Assembly (NCBI GenBank): GCA_021205385.1
Contig: JAJPXQ010000069.1
Coordinates: 1-36,697, forward strand
Length of the DNA stretch: 36,697 nucleotides
From: Lachnospiraceae bacterium
GTDB taxonomy: Bacteria; Bacillota; Clostridia; Lachnospirales; Lachnospiraceae
Reading direction: 5' to 3'
The notes beneath the pieces were generated by a model that saw only the letters and a list, made by a program, of their open reading frames with translations, ran no database searches and had not been told where the DNA came from. Below are positions 17,721-25,080 of this stretch, one piece after another (the stretch's first letter is position 1; every line of letters begins with the position of its first letter). A program made the position numbers and the translations under genes.

Positions 17721-17748
17721 AGCGTTCACTTTTTAAAAAGGCAACGCT
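17721..17748 (+). promoter_or_regulatory. 28-base dyad upstream of modA, candidate operator
   Basis: AGCGTTCACTTTTT joined to AAAAAGGCAACGCT forms a dyad with 12 of 14 half-site positions symmetric. It lies in the 107-base moaC-modA gap, about 40 bases before the modA start. No convincing -35/-10 pair was found beside it. The form (GCGTT, T-rich centre, AACGC) resembles ModE operators in style, and a ModE-type gene begins the operon; that link is inference. Confidence 0.45.
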
Positions 17749-17785
17749 CCGATGATAAATATTTATCAAGAAAAGGAGAGAGAGT

Positions 17786-18736
17786 ATGAAAAAGAGAGTA
17801 TTGGCAGTTTTGCTGGCAGCGACGATGGCTTTTGGCCTTATGGCCTGCGGCAGCAGTTCTTCGTCGAGCAGCAGCGAGGCGGAGGAGACGACGGAGGAAG
17901 AGGCAGTGGAAGAAGAGGAAGCCGCTGTGGAGGAAACGGAGGCTGAGGAGGCCGAAGCGGAGGAAGAGACTGCGGACGTCTTCGAGGAGACCGAGATCCA
18001 GGTTTTCATCGCGGCCAGCCTGAATACAGTGATGCAGGAGATCGTCAGCATGTACAACGAGATCCAGCCGAACGTGACGGTTACGCTGAACGCAGACAGC
18101 TCCGGTACGCTGCTCACACAGATTGAGGAAGGCTACGAGTGTGATATCTTCTTCTCCGCGGCGCAGAAGCAGATGAATACGCTTGAGGAGGACGGCCTGA
18201 TCGTCGAAGGCACGAGGGCCGATGTGCTGAACAACCAGGTGGTTGTGATCACCTATGCGGGTTCTGAGACGAGCGTTACCGGCCTTGATAATATCGGCGA
18301 CGCGGAGAGCATCGCGCTTGCGGACGGCAGCGTGCCGGTCGGCAAATATACACGTGAGGCGCTGATCAGCACAGGCGTGCTCGACGGTTCCAAGGAAGCG
18401 TCTGAATACACGACGGAGGAAGTCTCCGAGGCGCTCGGCGGCGTGGAGATCAGTGAGCAGAGCAACGTCAGCAAGGTGCTCGAGGCAGTGAAGGAGGCGT
18501 CCTGCGAGGTCGGAACGACTTATTATTCCGATACCTATGGCTATGAGGATGCTGTAGAGATCCTTGAGGTGATCAGCTATGACCTGACCGGAGATGTCAT
18601 CTATCCGATCTGCCAGGTACAGAACGACGAGGCGGATGACCTCCAGACGGAGGCGGCCGCGGACTTCCTTGCCTACATCCTGTCGGATGAGGTGAAGGAT
18701 GTGCTCGACAGCTACTACTTCGATACGGATCTGTAA
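17786..18736 (+). CDS. modA: molybdate ABC transporter substrate-binding lipoprotein
   Basis: The extracytoplasmic receptor of the ModABC molybdate importer. The 316-residue protein has a lipoprotein signal with LMAC, lipidated at Cys21. A long Ser and Glu-rich linker (about residues 22-70) tethers it to the membrane. The binding domain follows with QVFIAASLNTVMQEI, NADSSGTLLTQIE and CDIFFSAAQKQM, where the small hydroxyl residues near AASL and SSGT match oxyanion contacts in ModA. AAAAGGAG precedes the ATG. A hairpin after the gene may hold its level above that of the permease. Confidence 0.92.
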   Translation: MKKRVLAVLLAATMAFGLMACGSSSSSSSSEAEETTEEEAVEEEEAAVEETEAEEAEAEEETADVFEETEIQVFIAASLNTVMQEIVSMYNEIQPNVTVTLNADSSGTLLTQIEEGYECDIFFSAAQKQMNTLEEDGLIVEGTRADVLNNQVVVITYAGSETSVTGLDNIGDAESIALADGSVPVGKYTREALISTGVLDGSKEASEYTTEEVSEALGGVEISEQSNVSKVLEAVKEASCEVGTTYYSDTYGYEDAVEILEVISYDLTGDVIYPICQVQNDEADDLQTEAAADFLAYILSDEVKDVLDSYYFDTDL

Positions 18737-18754
18737 AGCAGACAGAGGCGAAAG

Positions 18755-18791
18755 AGGCTGGCGTGGGGAAGGATGTTTCTCATGCCAGCCT
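18755..18791 (+). other. intercistronic hairpin between modA and modB
   Basis: AGGCTGGCGTG at 18755-18765 pairs with CATGCCAGCCT at 18781-18791 (11 pairs, one G-U) around a 15-base loop. No U-run follows, so it is unlikely to be a strong terminator. In binding-protein ABC operons such hairpins often protect the upstream message from 3' decay. Confidence 0.5.
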
Positions 18792-18820
18792 TTCCATGGA
18801 TAAAGGGGAGGAATGCTGAT

Positions 18821-19525
18821 ATGGAAGAGATCATGGAGATTCTGCAAAATCTGAACTGGAGTCCGCTGTTCATTTCGCTGAAGACGGGGGTCGTGGCGAC
18901 GATTATCTCCTTCTTCCTCGGTATCTTTGCAGCACGCAAGGTGCTGAAGGCAGGGCCGAGGCTGAAAGCGGTCGCAGACGGCATTCTGACTTTACCGATG
19001 GTATTGCCGCCCACCGTGATGGGTTTTTTCCTGTTGCTTCTGTTCAGCCGCAGACGCCCCTTAGGCATTTTCCTGTATGACAACTTCAATATCAAGATCG
19101 TGCAGTCCTGGACAGGCTGTATCATCGCGGCGACCGTGATTGCCTTTCCGCTGATGTACCGCAACGCGCGCGCGGCCTTCGAGCAGGTGGATGTGAACCT
19201 GATCTACGCGGGGCGTACGCTGGGCATGAGCGATACCGCTATTTTCTGGAAGGTGACGGTGCCGACCGCGGGTCCTGGCGTTGTCTCAGGTACAATCCTG
19301 ACCTTCGCGCGTGCGCTCGGCGAGTACGGAGCGACCTCGATGCTGGCCGGCAATATACCGGGCAAGACCAGTACGATCTCGCAGAAGATTGCCATGGTTA
19401 TCCAGGATGGAGACTATGCGACCGCGGGGGTGTGGGTCGTGATTGTCATGCTCATCGCCTTCGTGATTATCTTCCTGATGAATCTGGTCACGGGCGGGAA
19501 TATGAAGAATATTAAACAGTGGTAG
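18821..19525 (+). CDS. modB: molybdate ABC transporter permease
   Basis: The membrane channel of the molybdate importer. The 234-residue protein has about five hydrophobic segments. The ATPase-docking EAA loop reads GRTLGMSDTAIFWKVTVPTAG, and further features typical of ModB are LTLPMVLPPTVMGF and ARALGEYGATSMLAG. An in-frame start exists at 18773, but that stretch lies in the intercistronic hairpin; the ATG at 18821 has GGGGAGG 9 bases upstream. modC starts 21 bases after its stop. Confidence 0.93.
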   Translation: MEEIMEILQNLNWSPLFISLKTGVVATIISFFLGIFAARKVLKAGPRLKAVADGILTLPMVLPPTVMGFFLLLLFSRRRPLGIFLYDNFNIKIVQSWTGCIIAATVIAFPLMYRNARAAFEQVDVNLIYAGRTLGMSDTAIFWKVTVPTAGPGVVSGTILTFARALGEYGATSMLAGNIPGKTSTISQKIAMVIQDGDYATAGVWVVIVMLIAFVIIFLMNLVTGGNMKNIKQW

Positions 19526-19546
19526 GAAAGCGGGGAAGGTACATAG

Positions 19547-20602
19547 ATGGCAATCAAGGCGGATATTAAAAAGAAGCTGGGTGACTTTTCCCTGCATGTA
19601 AAACTGGAGAGCGACTGTCGGCGGATCGGGATTTTAGGCGCCTCCGGCTGCGGCAAGAGCATGACGCTCAAGTGTATCGCGGGCATCGAGAAGCCGGACG
19701 AGGGGCAGATCGTGATCGACGGACGCACGATGTATGACTCGGCCACGAAATGCAACTGGAAGCCGCAGAAACGGAATGTGGGCTATCTCTTCCAGAATTA
19801 CGCGCTGTTCCCGACGATGAGCGTGAAGGCGAACATTGCCGCAGGATTAAAGTGCGGCAGGGAGGAGAAGGCGGAAAAAGTGGAGCGGATGCTGCACCGT
19901 TTTCAGCTGGACGGTCTCGGGGACCGGCTACCCGGCGAGCTCTCAGGCGGTCAACAGCAGCGGGTGGCGCTTGCGCGCATCATGGTCTATGAGCCTGATG
20001 TGATTATGCTCGATGAGCCTTTCTCGGCGCTGGACGCTTTTCTGAAGGAGCGGCTGCAGCAGCAGATGCAGGAGCTGCTCGCGGAATATGAAGGGAACGT
20101 TATCCTTGTCTCTCACAGCAGGGATGAGATCTATCAGCTCTGCGAGGAACTGTTGATCATGGATCAGGGCAAGGATATCTGTTATGGAAAGACGAAAGAG
20201 ATTTTCGCAAACCCGGAGCACAAGGAGGCCGCGCGACTGACCGGCTGTAAGAACCTTGTGCCGGTCGTGAGACTTGACGCGCATACGCTGGAGATCCCGC
20301 AGTGGGGGACGACCCTTTCCCTGGAGCGTGAGATTTCGGCGGATATCTCTTATATCGGGCTGCGTGCCCATGACTTTGTCCCGGTCTGGGAGGAGGAGCG
20401 TCCGGTGAACAGTATCGCCGTGCAGGTGAACAGTATCGCCCGGCTGCAGTTTGAACATAAATATTTCCTGGCGGCGCAGCAGGAGAGCGCGGAGGAGATC
20501 TGCTGGTTCGTGCAGCGGAATGAATGGCCGCTCTATGAGGAGAAAGGCCTGCCGCACTGGCTTATCATACCGGAGGAGAAGCTGTTATTGTTGAGGGACT
20601 AA
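19547..20602 (+). CDS. modC: molybdate ABC transporter ATP-binding protein
   Basis: Powers molybdate import. The 351-residue protein has Walker A GASGCGKS (residues 31-38), the Q-loop in LFQNYALFP, the signature LSGGQQQR, Walker B VIMLDEPFSALD and the switch His in LVSHSRDE. The C-terminal part from about residue 235 is a TOBE/Mop-like regulatory domain (GLRAHDFVPV), which in ModC relatives can bind oxyanion. It ends the molybdenum operon before a strong terminator. Confidence 0.93.
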   Translation: MAIKADIKKKLGDFSLHVKLESDCRRIGILGASGCGKSMTLKCIAGIEKPDEGQIVIDGRTMYDSATKCNWKPQKRNVGYLFQNYALFPTMSVKANIAAGLKCGREEKAEKVERMLHRFQLDGLGDRLPGELSGGQQQRVALARIMVYEPDVIMLDEPFSALDAFLKERLQQQMQELLAEYEGNVILVSHSRDEIYQLCEELLIMDQGKDICYGKTKEIFANPEHKEAARLTGCKNLVPVVRLDAHTLEIPQWGTTLSLEREISADISYIGLRAHDFVPVWEEERPVNSIAVQVNSIARLQFEHKYFLAAQQESAEEICWFVQRNEWPLYEEKGLPHWLIIPEEKLLLLRD

Positions 20603-20621
20603 TCGATATCGTTTAAAGCAT

Positions 20622-20666
20622 GCAGGGCAGATGCGGTGAATTAAGCATCTGCCCTGCAATTTTTTA
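20622..20666 (+). terminator. strong intrinsic terminator after modC
   Basis: A perfect 13-base-pair stem, 20622-20634 with 20645-20657 (GCAGGGCAGATGC and its complement), is followed by AATTTTTTATT. It ends the modABC transcript. It lies just past the stop of the convergent reductoisomerase-like gene and may also act weakly on that strand. Confidence 0.92.
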
Positions 20667-21656
20667 TTAATGTCCGAGACGCTCGCGCAGAGAATCTTCT
20701 GCTTTCGTCACTTCTGTGTCCAGGGCTCTCTGGCGCAGATGCTCCAGGTGTTCCAAGTGGTAGATTTTCTGTTCATTCTGCCATTCTTCATTAAAAGATC
20801 CGGATTTGATCGAATCATAGGAATCCTTCAGAAAACTGCGGATCATGCTGCTGTCGATTTCCTCGAAACGTTTCAACTGCGCGTACTGAGCAGTGTGAGA
20901 GTGTAGACACAACTGCCGGAACAGACCGCGTTCTGCTGCCTGCTCCCAGAGGAAAGCCATTTCCTTGGACAGATAGGCTTCTGTAAGAACAGCCTCTTCC
21001 GAATGTCCCATCTCCACTTCCAGCTTGAATGCTTCTGCAAATACCTTATATATCAGAGGCATCACACCAAGTTCGGTCATCAGGTCGAGGAAGGTTTCGT
21101 CATCAATTTTCCCTTCGATTGCGCCCTTTTTGGTGGCGCCGATCGCCTTGCAGATGGCTTTTCCATATTCGAGTGCCATGCCGCTCGCATCCTGGGCGAC
21201 CGCTACAAATGCAGGATAGCCTTCGCCGCTCAGATACATCTCGCGGACGCCCTGACCGAGCATTCTCGGGGCGGCCATAACCACGTCGGAATCTGCAGGA
21301 AGTTCAATATTGTGAAAGGTCAGGTTGTATCCGGACGCAAAGTTTAAAATGACACCTTTTTTGAAATAAGGTTTCATCTGCATGTTGTAGATCTCCGGGC
21401 AGGCCTCATCCGGGAGAAGTACAAAAATGATGTCTGCCTGACTGACCGCTTCTTCAATGGAGCAGACGTGGAAGCCGTCAGTCTTTGCCTGCTCATAGGA
21501 TTCATCCCGCCGGTTTCCGATGACGATGTTTGTCACTCCGGAATCACGCATATTCAGCGCCTGTGAGCGTCCCTGATTTCCATATCCCAGGATTGCAATG
21601 CATTTGTCCTTTACCAGATTCAGATCTGCATCCTGGTCGTAGTAAATTTTTGCCAT
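20667..21656 (-). CDS. ketol-acid reductoisomerase-like protein, catalytic residues altered
   Basis: A 329-residue homologue of class I ketol-acid reductoisomerase (IlvC). The N-terminal NAD(P)-binding Rossmann domain has ILGYGNQGRSQALNMRDSG (residues 22-40). The C-terminal helical domain has AVAQDASGMA, LDLMTELGV and LHSHTAQY. By eye alignment, Asp191, Glu195 and Glu226 keep three metal-binding carboxylates. The catalytic His of HGFN is Ser108 (FASGYN), the active-site Lys of APKGPGH is Arg131 (APRMLGQ), and the fourth carboxylate is Ser230. It is therefore unlikely to do the IlvC reaction, and no other branched-chain amino acid gene is nearby. GGAAGGAGAG precedes the start. It is divergent from an AraC regulator. 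The substrate is unknown. Confidence 0.8.
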   Translation of the reverse strand: MAKIYYDQDADLNLVKDKCIAILGYGNQGRSQALNMRDSGVTNIVIGNRRDESYEQAKTDGFHVCSIEEAVSQADIIFVLLPDEACPEIYNMQMKPYFKKGVILNFASGYNLTFHNIELPADSDVVMAAPRMLGQGVREMYLSGEGYPAFVAVAQDASGMALEYGKAICKAIGATKKGAIEGKIDDETFLDLMTELGVMPLIYKVFAEAFKLEVEMGHSEEAVLTEAYLSKEMAFLWEQAAERGLFRQLCLHSHTAQYAQLKRFEEIDSSMIRSFLKDSYDSIKSGSFNEEWQNEQKIYHLEHLEHLRQRALDTEVTKAEDSLRERLGH

Positions 21657-21828
21657 ACTGTTCTCTCCTTCCTAAAATAAATGATTGTTTTGATTCGGCC
21701 AAATCCGGATTGTATTGTCAGAAAGTATATTGCTCCTCTGACTGAAAATATTGTATAATAAAAAGAAAAAGAACTCTATTACAGCAGAGACAAAAAATGT
21801 TCTGAAAACGACATTCAGGGGAAAAGAT
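21657..21828. promoter_or_regulatory. divergent regulatory region between reductoisomerase-like gene and araC-type gene
   Basis: For the rightward gene, TATAAT at 21754-21759 with a weak TTGCTC at 21730-21735 (18-base spacer) places the mRNA start near 21766. A 10-base palindrome AATCCGGATT lies at 21702-21711, near the middle, and could be a regulator site. No clear promoter was found for the leftward gene. The stretch is AT-rich compared with its surroundings. Confidence 0.5.
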
Positions 21829-22737
21829 ATGGTTACAGAATTGCTGCTGATGCAGCTGGCGCACGATCAGAAAAAAAGACAGACTCACGACAGTCCGCAT
21901 TTTCCATGCAGCGCCTATTTTACGAACTGGCATGTACATGAAATCGAGGGCGTGCCATGGCACTGGCATGATGAACTGGAATTTCTGATTGTGAAAGAAG
22001 GAAGTGTGCAGGTATTCTGGGGTAATCAGGAACATTTCCTGCAGGAGGGGGATGGTTTTTTCTGCAACAGCCGCTGCCTGCATCAGATTCGAATAGGAAA
22101 ATGTGAACACTGCTCGACCAATTCCATGGTGTTTGACGCAAATCTGATTTCCGGTGGCCCAGGTACTGTATATGATGAAAAATATATTCATCCGCTGGTT
22201 TCTTCTACGGCTTTTTTGGGTACGGCTCTGTTTTCGAAGGTGAGAGAACAGCAGCAGGTACTTGCGCATATTCAGGCTGCGCATGATAGTTGCCGTGAAG
22301 AGCAGGTCGGCTATGAGTATGATGTCCGCTATCATCTTTCCAGGGCGTTGCTGGCAATTTTTATGGAAAACAGGGAATGTCTGTCCAGCGGCGCGGCAGA
22401 TGGACAGATGGGGCGTGTGCGGGATATGCTTGCCTATGTTCATGAAAACTATGCATCTCCCATTACGGTAGCAGAATTGTCCCGGGCAGCAAATATCTGT
22501 GAGAGAGAATGTCAGAGGTGTTTTCGAAACATCCTCCGCCAGTCCCCTATGGAGTATGTGCAGCAATATCGGATTCAGATCGCGGGCAAGTTGCTTCTTG
22601 AGACAAAGAAGTCCGTTCTCGAAACCGGCCTTGCAGCAGGTTTTTCCAACCCAAGTCATTTCTGTAAGATATTCAGAAAATACATGGGTTGTTCTCCCAC
22701 CGCTTTTCGAAAAAGGAACGGCTCTTTCAACGATTGA
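21829..22737 (+). CDS. AraC-family transcriptional regulator
   Basis: A 302-residue regulator with an N-terminal cupin sensor domain (WHWHDELEFLIVKEGSVQVFWG, about residues 45-66, then the EGDGFF turn) and a C-terminal pair of helix-turn-helix motifs (about 200-300). These include SPITVAELSRAANICERECQ and SPMEYVQQYRI, ending in FSNPSHFCKIFRKYMGCSP. The open frame extends upstream to 21751, but that codon lies within the -10 box; the ATG at 21829 follows AGGGGAA. Local base composition is clearly lower in GC than in flanking genes (two 60-base lines counted at 40 and 45 percent, versus 65 percent in a yqeB line). It probably controls the divergent reductoisomerase-like gene; the inducer is unknown. 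Confidence 0.88.
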   Translation: MVTELLLMQLAHDQKKRQTHDSPHFPCSAYFTNWHVHEIEGVPWHWHDELEFLIVKEGSVQVFWGNQEHFLQEGDGFFCNSRCLHQIRIGKCEHCSTNSMVFDANLISGGPGTVYDEKYIHPLVSSTAFLGTALFSKVREQQQVLAHIQAAHDSCREEQVGYEYDVRYHLSRALLAIFMENRECLSSGAADGQMGRVRDMLAYVHENYASPITVAELSRAANICERECQRCFRNILRQSPMEYVQQYRIQIAGKLLLETKKSVLETGLAAGFSNPSHFCKIFRKYMGCSPTAFRKRNGSFND

Positions 22738-22762
22738 AAGGACGGAACCGAAATGTTATAAT
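22724..22762 (+). promoter_or_regulatory. yqeB promoter with overlapping dyad
   Basis: TTGAAA at 22734-22739, a 17-base spacer and TGTTATAAT at 22754-22762 form an extended -10 promoter. The dyad CTTTCAA-CGA-TTGAAAG (22724-22740) overlaps the -35. ACGGAACCG at 22742-22750 sits in the spacer at the same place as a matching motif in the yedE promoter. The mRNA start would be near 22769. Confidence 0.78.
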
Positions 22763-22801
22763 ATCCGGGAATGCAAATTATGGGAAGTCCAGGAGAAAGT
22801 T

Positions 22802-23626
22802 ATGAACAGAGAAAAGCAGCTCATCATTGTCAGGGGTGGCGGAGACATCGCCACGGGGACGATTCACCGATTGCACCGCTGCGGTTATCCTGTCATCGTG
22901 CTCGAGACGAGCAGTCCGTCGGCGATTCGGCGCAGGGTGGCTTTCTGCGAGGCGGTGTATGACGGGCTGAGCGAGATCGAGGGCGTCGTGTGCAGAAAGG
23001 CATCTGACTATACGGAGGTACAGGAGATTCTTTCCCAGGGGGAAATTCCGATCCTTGTGGATGCCTCCTGCAGGATTCTTGAAGAGGTGCGTCCCTGGGC
23101 GCTGGTCGATGCAATCCTTGCGAAGCGCAATCTTGGCACGTCGAGAGCGATGGCGGATAAGACGATCGGCCTTGGCCCCGGTTTTACGGCAGGTGAGGAT
23201 GTCGACCTTGTGGTCGAGACGATGCGCGGTCATGATCTGGGACGCGTGATCGAAGCAGGCAGCGCCCAGCCGAATACCGGCACGCCGGGAATTATCGCGG
23301 GTTATGGAAAGGAACGGGTGATCCACTCTCCTGCGGTAGGTACTTTCCGGAGATATGCCGAGATCGGCGATCTCGTGAAAAAGGGGCAGGTGATCGCCAT
23401 CGTGGAGACGGAGCAGGGCAGCGTGGAGGTGCGCGCGTCGCTCACCGGTCTGCTGCGCGGTATCATCCGGGATCAGTATCCGGTGACAAAGGGCTTCAAG
23501 ATCGCGGACATCGACCCGCGGGAGAGTGAGTACAGGAATTGCTTCACGATCTCGGATAAGGCGCGCTGTATCGGCGGTTCGGTCCTTGAGGCGCTTCTGT
23601 ATCTGGAGCAGAGACAGGGGTATTAG
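22802..23626 (+). CDS. yqeB: YqeB-family selenium-dependent molybdenum hydroxylase maturation protein
   Basis: A 274-residue member of the EF2563/YqeB family, found almost only in genomes with selenium-dependent molybdenum hydroxylases and thought to help mature them. The exact reaction is not known. The N-terminus has a Rossmann-like RGGGDIATGTIHRLH. The middle has IPILVDASCRILEEVRPWALVDAILAKRN and GLGPGFTAGEDVDLVVETMRG. The C-terminus resembles a lipoyl/biotinyl-like hammerhead (GDLVKKGQVIAIVE). An open frame upstream overlaps araC, but the ATG at 22802 has AGGAGAAAG 6-7 bases before it and its own promoter. The fused mocA-yqeC gene follows 3 bases later. Confidence 0.9.
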   Translation: MNREKQLIIVRGGGDIATGTIHRLHRCGYPVIVLETSSPSAIRRRVAFCEAVYDGLSEIEGVVCRKASDYTEVQEILSQGEIPILVDASCRILEEVRPWALVDAILAKRNLGTSRAMADKTIGLGPGFTAGEDVDLVVETMRGHDLGRVIEAGSAQPNTGTPGIIAGYGKERVIHSPAVGTFRRYAEIGDLVKKGQVIAIVETEQGSVEVRASLTGLLRGIIRDQYPVTKGFKIADIDPRESEYRNCFTISDKARCIGGSVLEALLYLEQRQGY

Positions 23627-23629
23627 TAT

Positions 23630-24889
23630 ATGAAACTTGCAATGATCTATATGGCGTCCGGATTCGGACGCCGTTTTGGCTCCAATAAGCTCCTGGTTCC
23701 GCTGGAGGGACAGCCGCTGTACCAGCATGGACTCCGGCACCTCCTGGAAGCAGCGGGGCGCCTGGAGGCTTCCGGGGGCTTTCAGACGAGTGTGATCGTG
23801 GCCTCACAGTATGAGGAGATTCTGGAGTATGCCCGCTCGCTGGGGGCAGGAACTGTCCATAATCCCTACAGTGCGGAGGGCATCACCGCGTCCATCCGGC
23901 TGGGGACAAAAGGCGCGCCTGCGGACACAGAGCTTTATCTCTATTTCGTCGCGGATCAGCCATATCTTTCCGCGGAGAGTGTTGTACGTCTTGTGGAAGG
24001 CTTTGTGGCGAGCGGCTGCGGTATCGGGAGTGTGAAAAAGGGGAGTCCCTGTATCTTTGCAGCGAAGTACCGGGAGGAGCTGTTGGCGCTCACAGGAGAT
24101 CGCGGCGGAAGACAGATCATCCGGCGTCATCCGGAAGATATCTGGGAGATGGAGGTTCCGGCCGCGGAGCTGAGGGATATTGATTTACCTGAAGACATGC
24201 CCTTTCGCATCGCAGTCATCGGCGCGGGAGGAAAGACGACGGCGGTAAAACAGCTCGCTGCGGCGGGTGCGGAGCGCAGCGTGCTGCTCACCACCACGAC
24301 GCATATGTATCCGGTCGAACCACCGGAGTGCAGAAAGCTGCTTCTGAATCCAACGGCGGAGGAGCTGATGGAGGAAGTAAAAAAGCCGGGGATTCTCTGC
24401 GCGGGAAGCGGAGCGGAGAACGGAAAGATGGGAATTTTGCCGGATACCCTTCTGGAACAGGCTGTACGCGCGGCGAAATTGACAGTTTACGAGGCAGACG
24501 GCGCGAAGCGGCTGCCGCTGAAGTTGCACCGTCCGGGGGAACCCGTGATCTTGGCGGGAACGGATATTTGCCTGGTCGTGGCGGGACTTTCCGCGCTTGG
24601 AAAGCCGGTTGGGGAAGCAGTTCATTGCTATGAGCGTAATCCTGCCTGGGCAGCGGAGCCTGAGAAGCCTGTAGGCCCGGAGAAATTTCTGTACTGTGTG
24701 CTGGAAAATGTCCGCTCTTGTGAGCTGCCTGCAGATCGCATCCGTGTGTTGCTGAACCAGGCGGACTGCCTGACCGATGCGCAGGTGGGAGAGCAGCTTG
24801 TCTGCGCGCTGCGCGCGAAAGGGCTGGATTGCAGGATGGGAAGCCTGCAGCGAGAGCCGGAACTTTTGAGAACGTGGGTATTTACTTAA
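23630..24889 (+). CDS. fused MocA-like cytidylyltransferase and YqeC-family protein
   Basis: A 419-residue fusion of two proteins of the selenium-molybdenum hydroxylase system. Residues 1-185 are a MobA/MocA-type nucleotidyltransferase with MASGFGRRFGSNKLLVPL, a ...ADQPYL magnesium-binding region, and GSPCIF; MocA attaches CMP to molybdopterin. Residues 190-419 are YqeC-like, with the P-loop GAGGKTT, TTTTHMYP, YEADGAKRLPLK and VVAGLSALGKPV. In E. coli the equivalents are separate genes (ygfJ/mocA and yqeC). There is no internal stop or start site at the junction near residue 186. It is tightly linked to yqeB. Confidence 0.88.
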   Translation: MKLAMIYMASGFGRRFGSNKLLVPLEGQPLYQHGLRHLLEAAGRLEASGGFQTSVIVASQYEEILEYARSLGAGTVHNPYSAEGITASIRLGTKGAPADTELYLYFVADQPYLSAESVVRLVEGFVASGCGIGSVKKGSPCIFAAKYREELLALTGDRGGRQIIRRHPEDIWEMEVPAAELRDIDLPEDMPFRIAVIGAGGKTTAVKQLAAAGAERSVLLTTTTHMYPVEPPECRKLLLNPTAEELMEEVKKPGILCAGSGAENGKMGILPDTLLEQAVRAAKLTVYEADGAKRLPLKLHRPGEPVILAGTDICLVVAGLSALGKPVGEAVHCYERNPAWAAEPEKPVGPEKFLYCVLENVRSCELPADRIRVLLNQADCLTDAQVGEQLVCALRAKGLDCRMGSLQREPELLRTWVFT

Positions 24890-24911
24890 TCATTTTTTTA
24901 GAATTGCCGTC

Positions 24912-24940
24912 TTGACAGATGAACTTATGGCAGCTAAAAT
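24912..24940 (+). promoter_or_regulatory. sigma-A promoter upstream of the broken Rpn-family gene
   Basis: TTGACA at 24912-24917 (perfect) and TAAAAT at 24935-24940, with a 17-base spacer. It would produce a leader of about 130 bases before the gene remnant. The promoter seems intact although the gene is not. Confidence 0.75.
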
Positions 24941-24991
24941 AAAACAAGCAGTAGTGGTTAATCTGAAATTCATGCCAGGTGGCAGTCAGGC

Positions 24992-25068
24992 GTTTCGCCG
25001 TATTTTCAGAGAATGAAGTTGAATACTGGCGAAACGAAAGAGCAGCTTGCCTTTCTCGCAGTTTCGTC
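24992..25068 (+). promoter_or_regulatory. leader with two mutually exclusive hairpins
   Basis: GTTTCGCCgTATT (24992-25004) can pair with AATACtGGCGAAAC (25022-25035). The same GGCGAAAC (25028-25035) can instead pair with GTTTCGTC (25061-25068), close to the ribosome binding site GGAAGGAGG. This could be a translation switch in the intact ancestor. Confidence 0.4.
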
Positions 25069-25080
25069 GGAAGGAGGACT

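Noticed and set aside
17752..17946. A 64-codon open frame starting just upstream of modA
   Set aside because: It overlaps modA in another phase and its translation is a Gly/Arg-rich shadow of the modA signal and Glu linker.
20667..21656. Calling this gene ilvC
   Set aside because: Overall similarity is clear, but the catalytic His and Lys and one carboxylate seem replaced, and no ilv context exists, so only a family-like call is given.
21674..21702. TTGGCC-N17-TATTTT as a promoter for the reductoisomerase-like gene
   Set aside because: The predicted transcript start would fall inside the ribosome binding site, so the pair cannot work for this gene.
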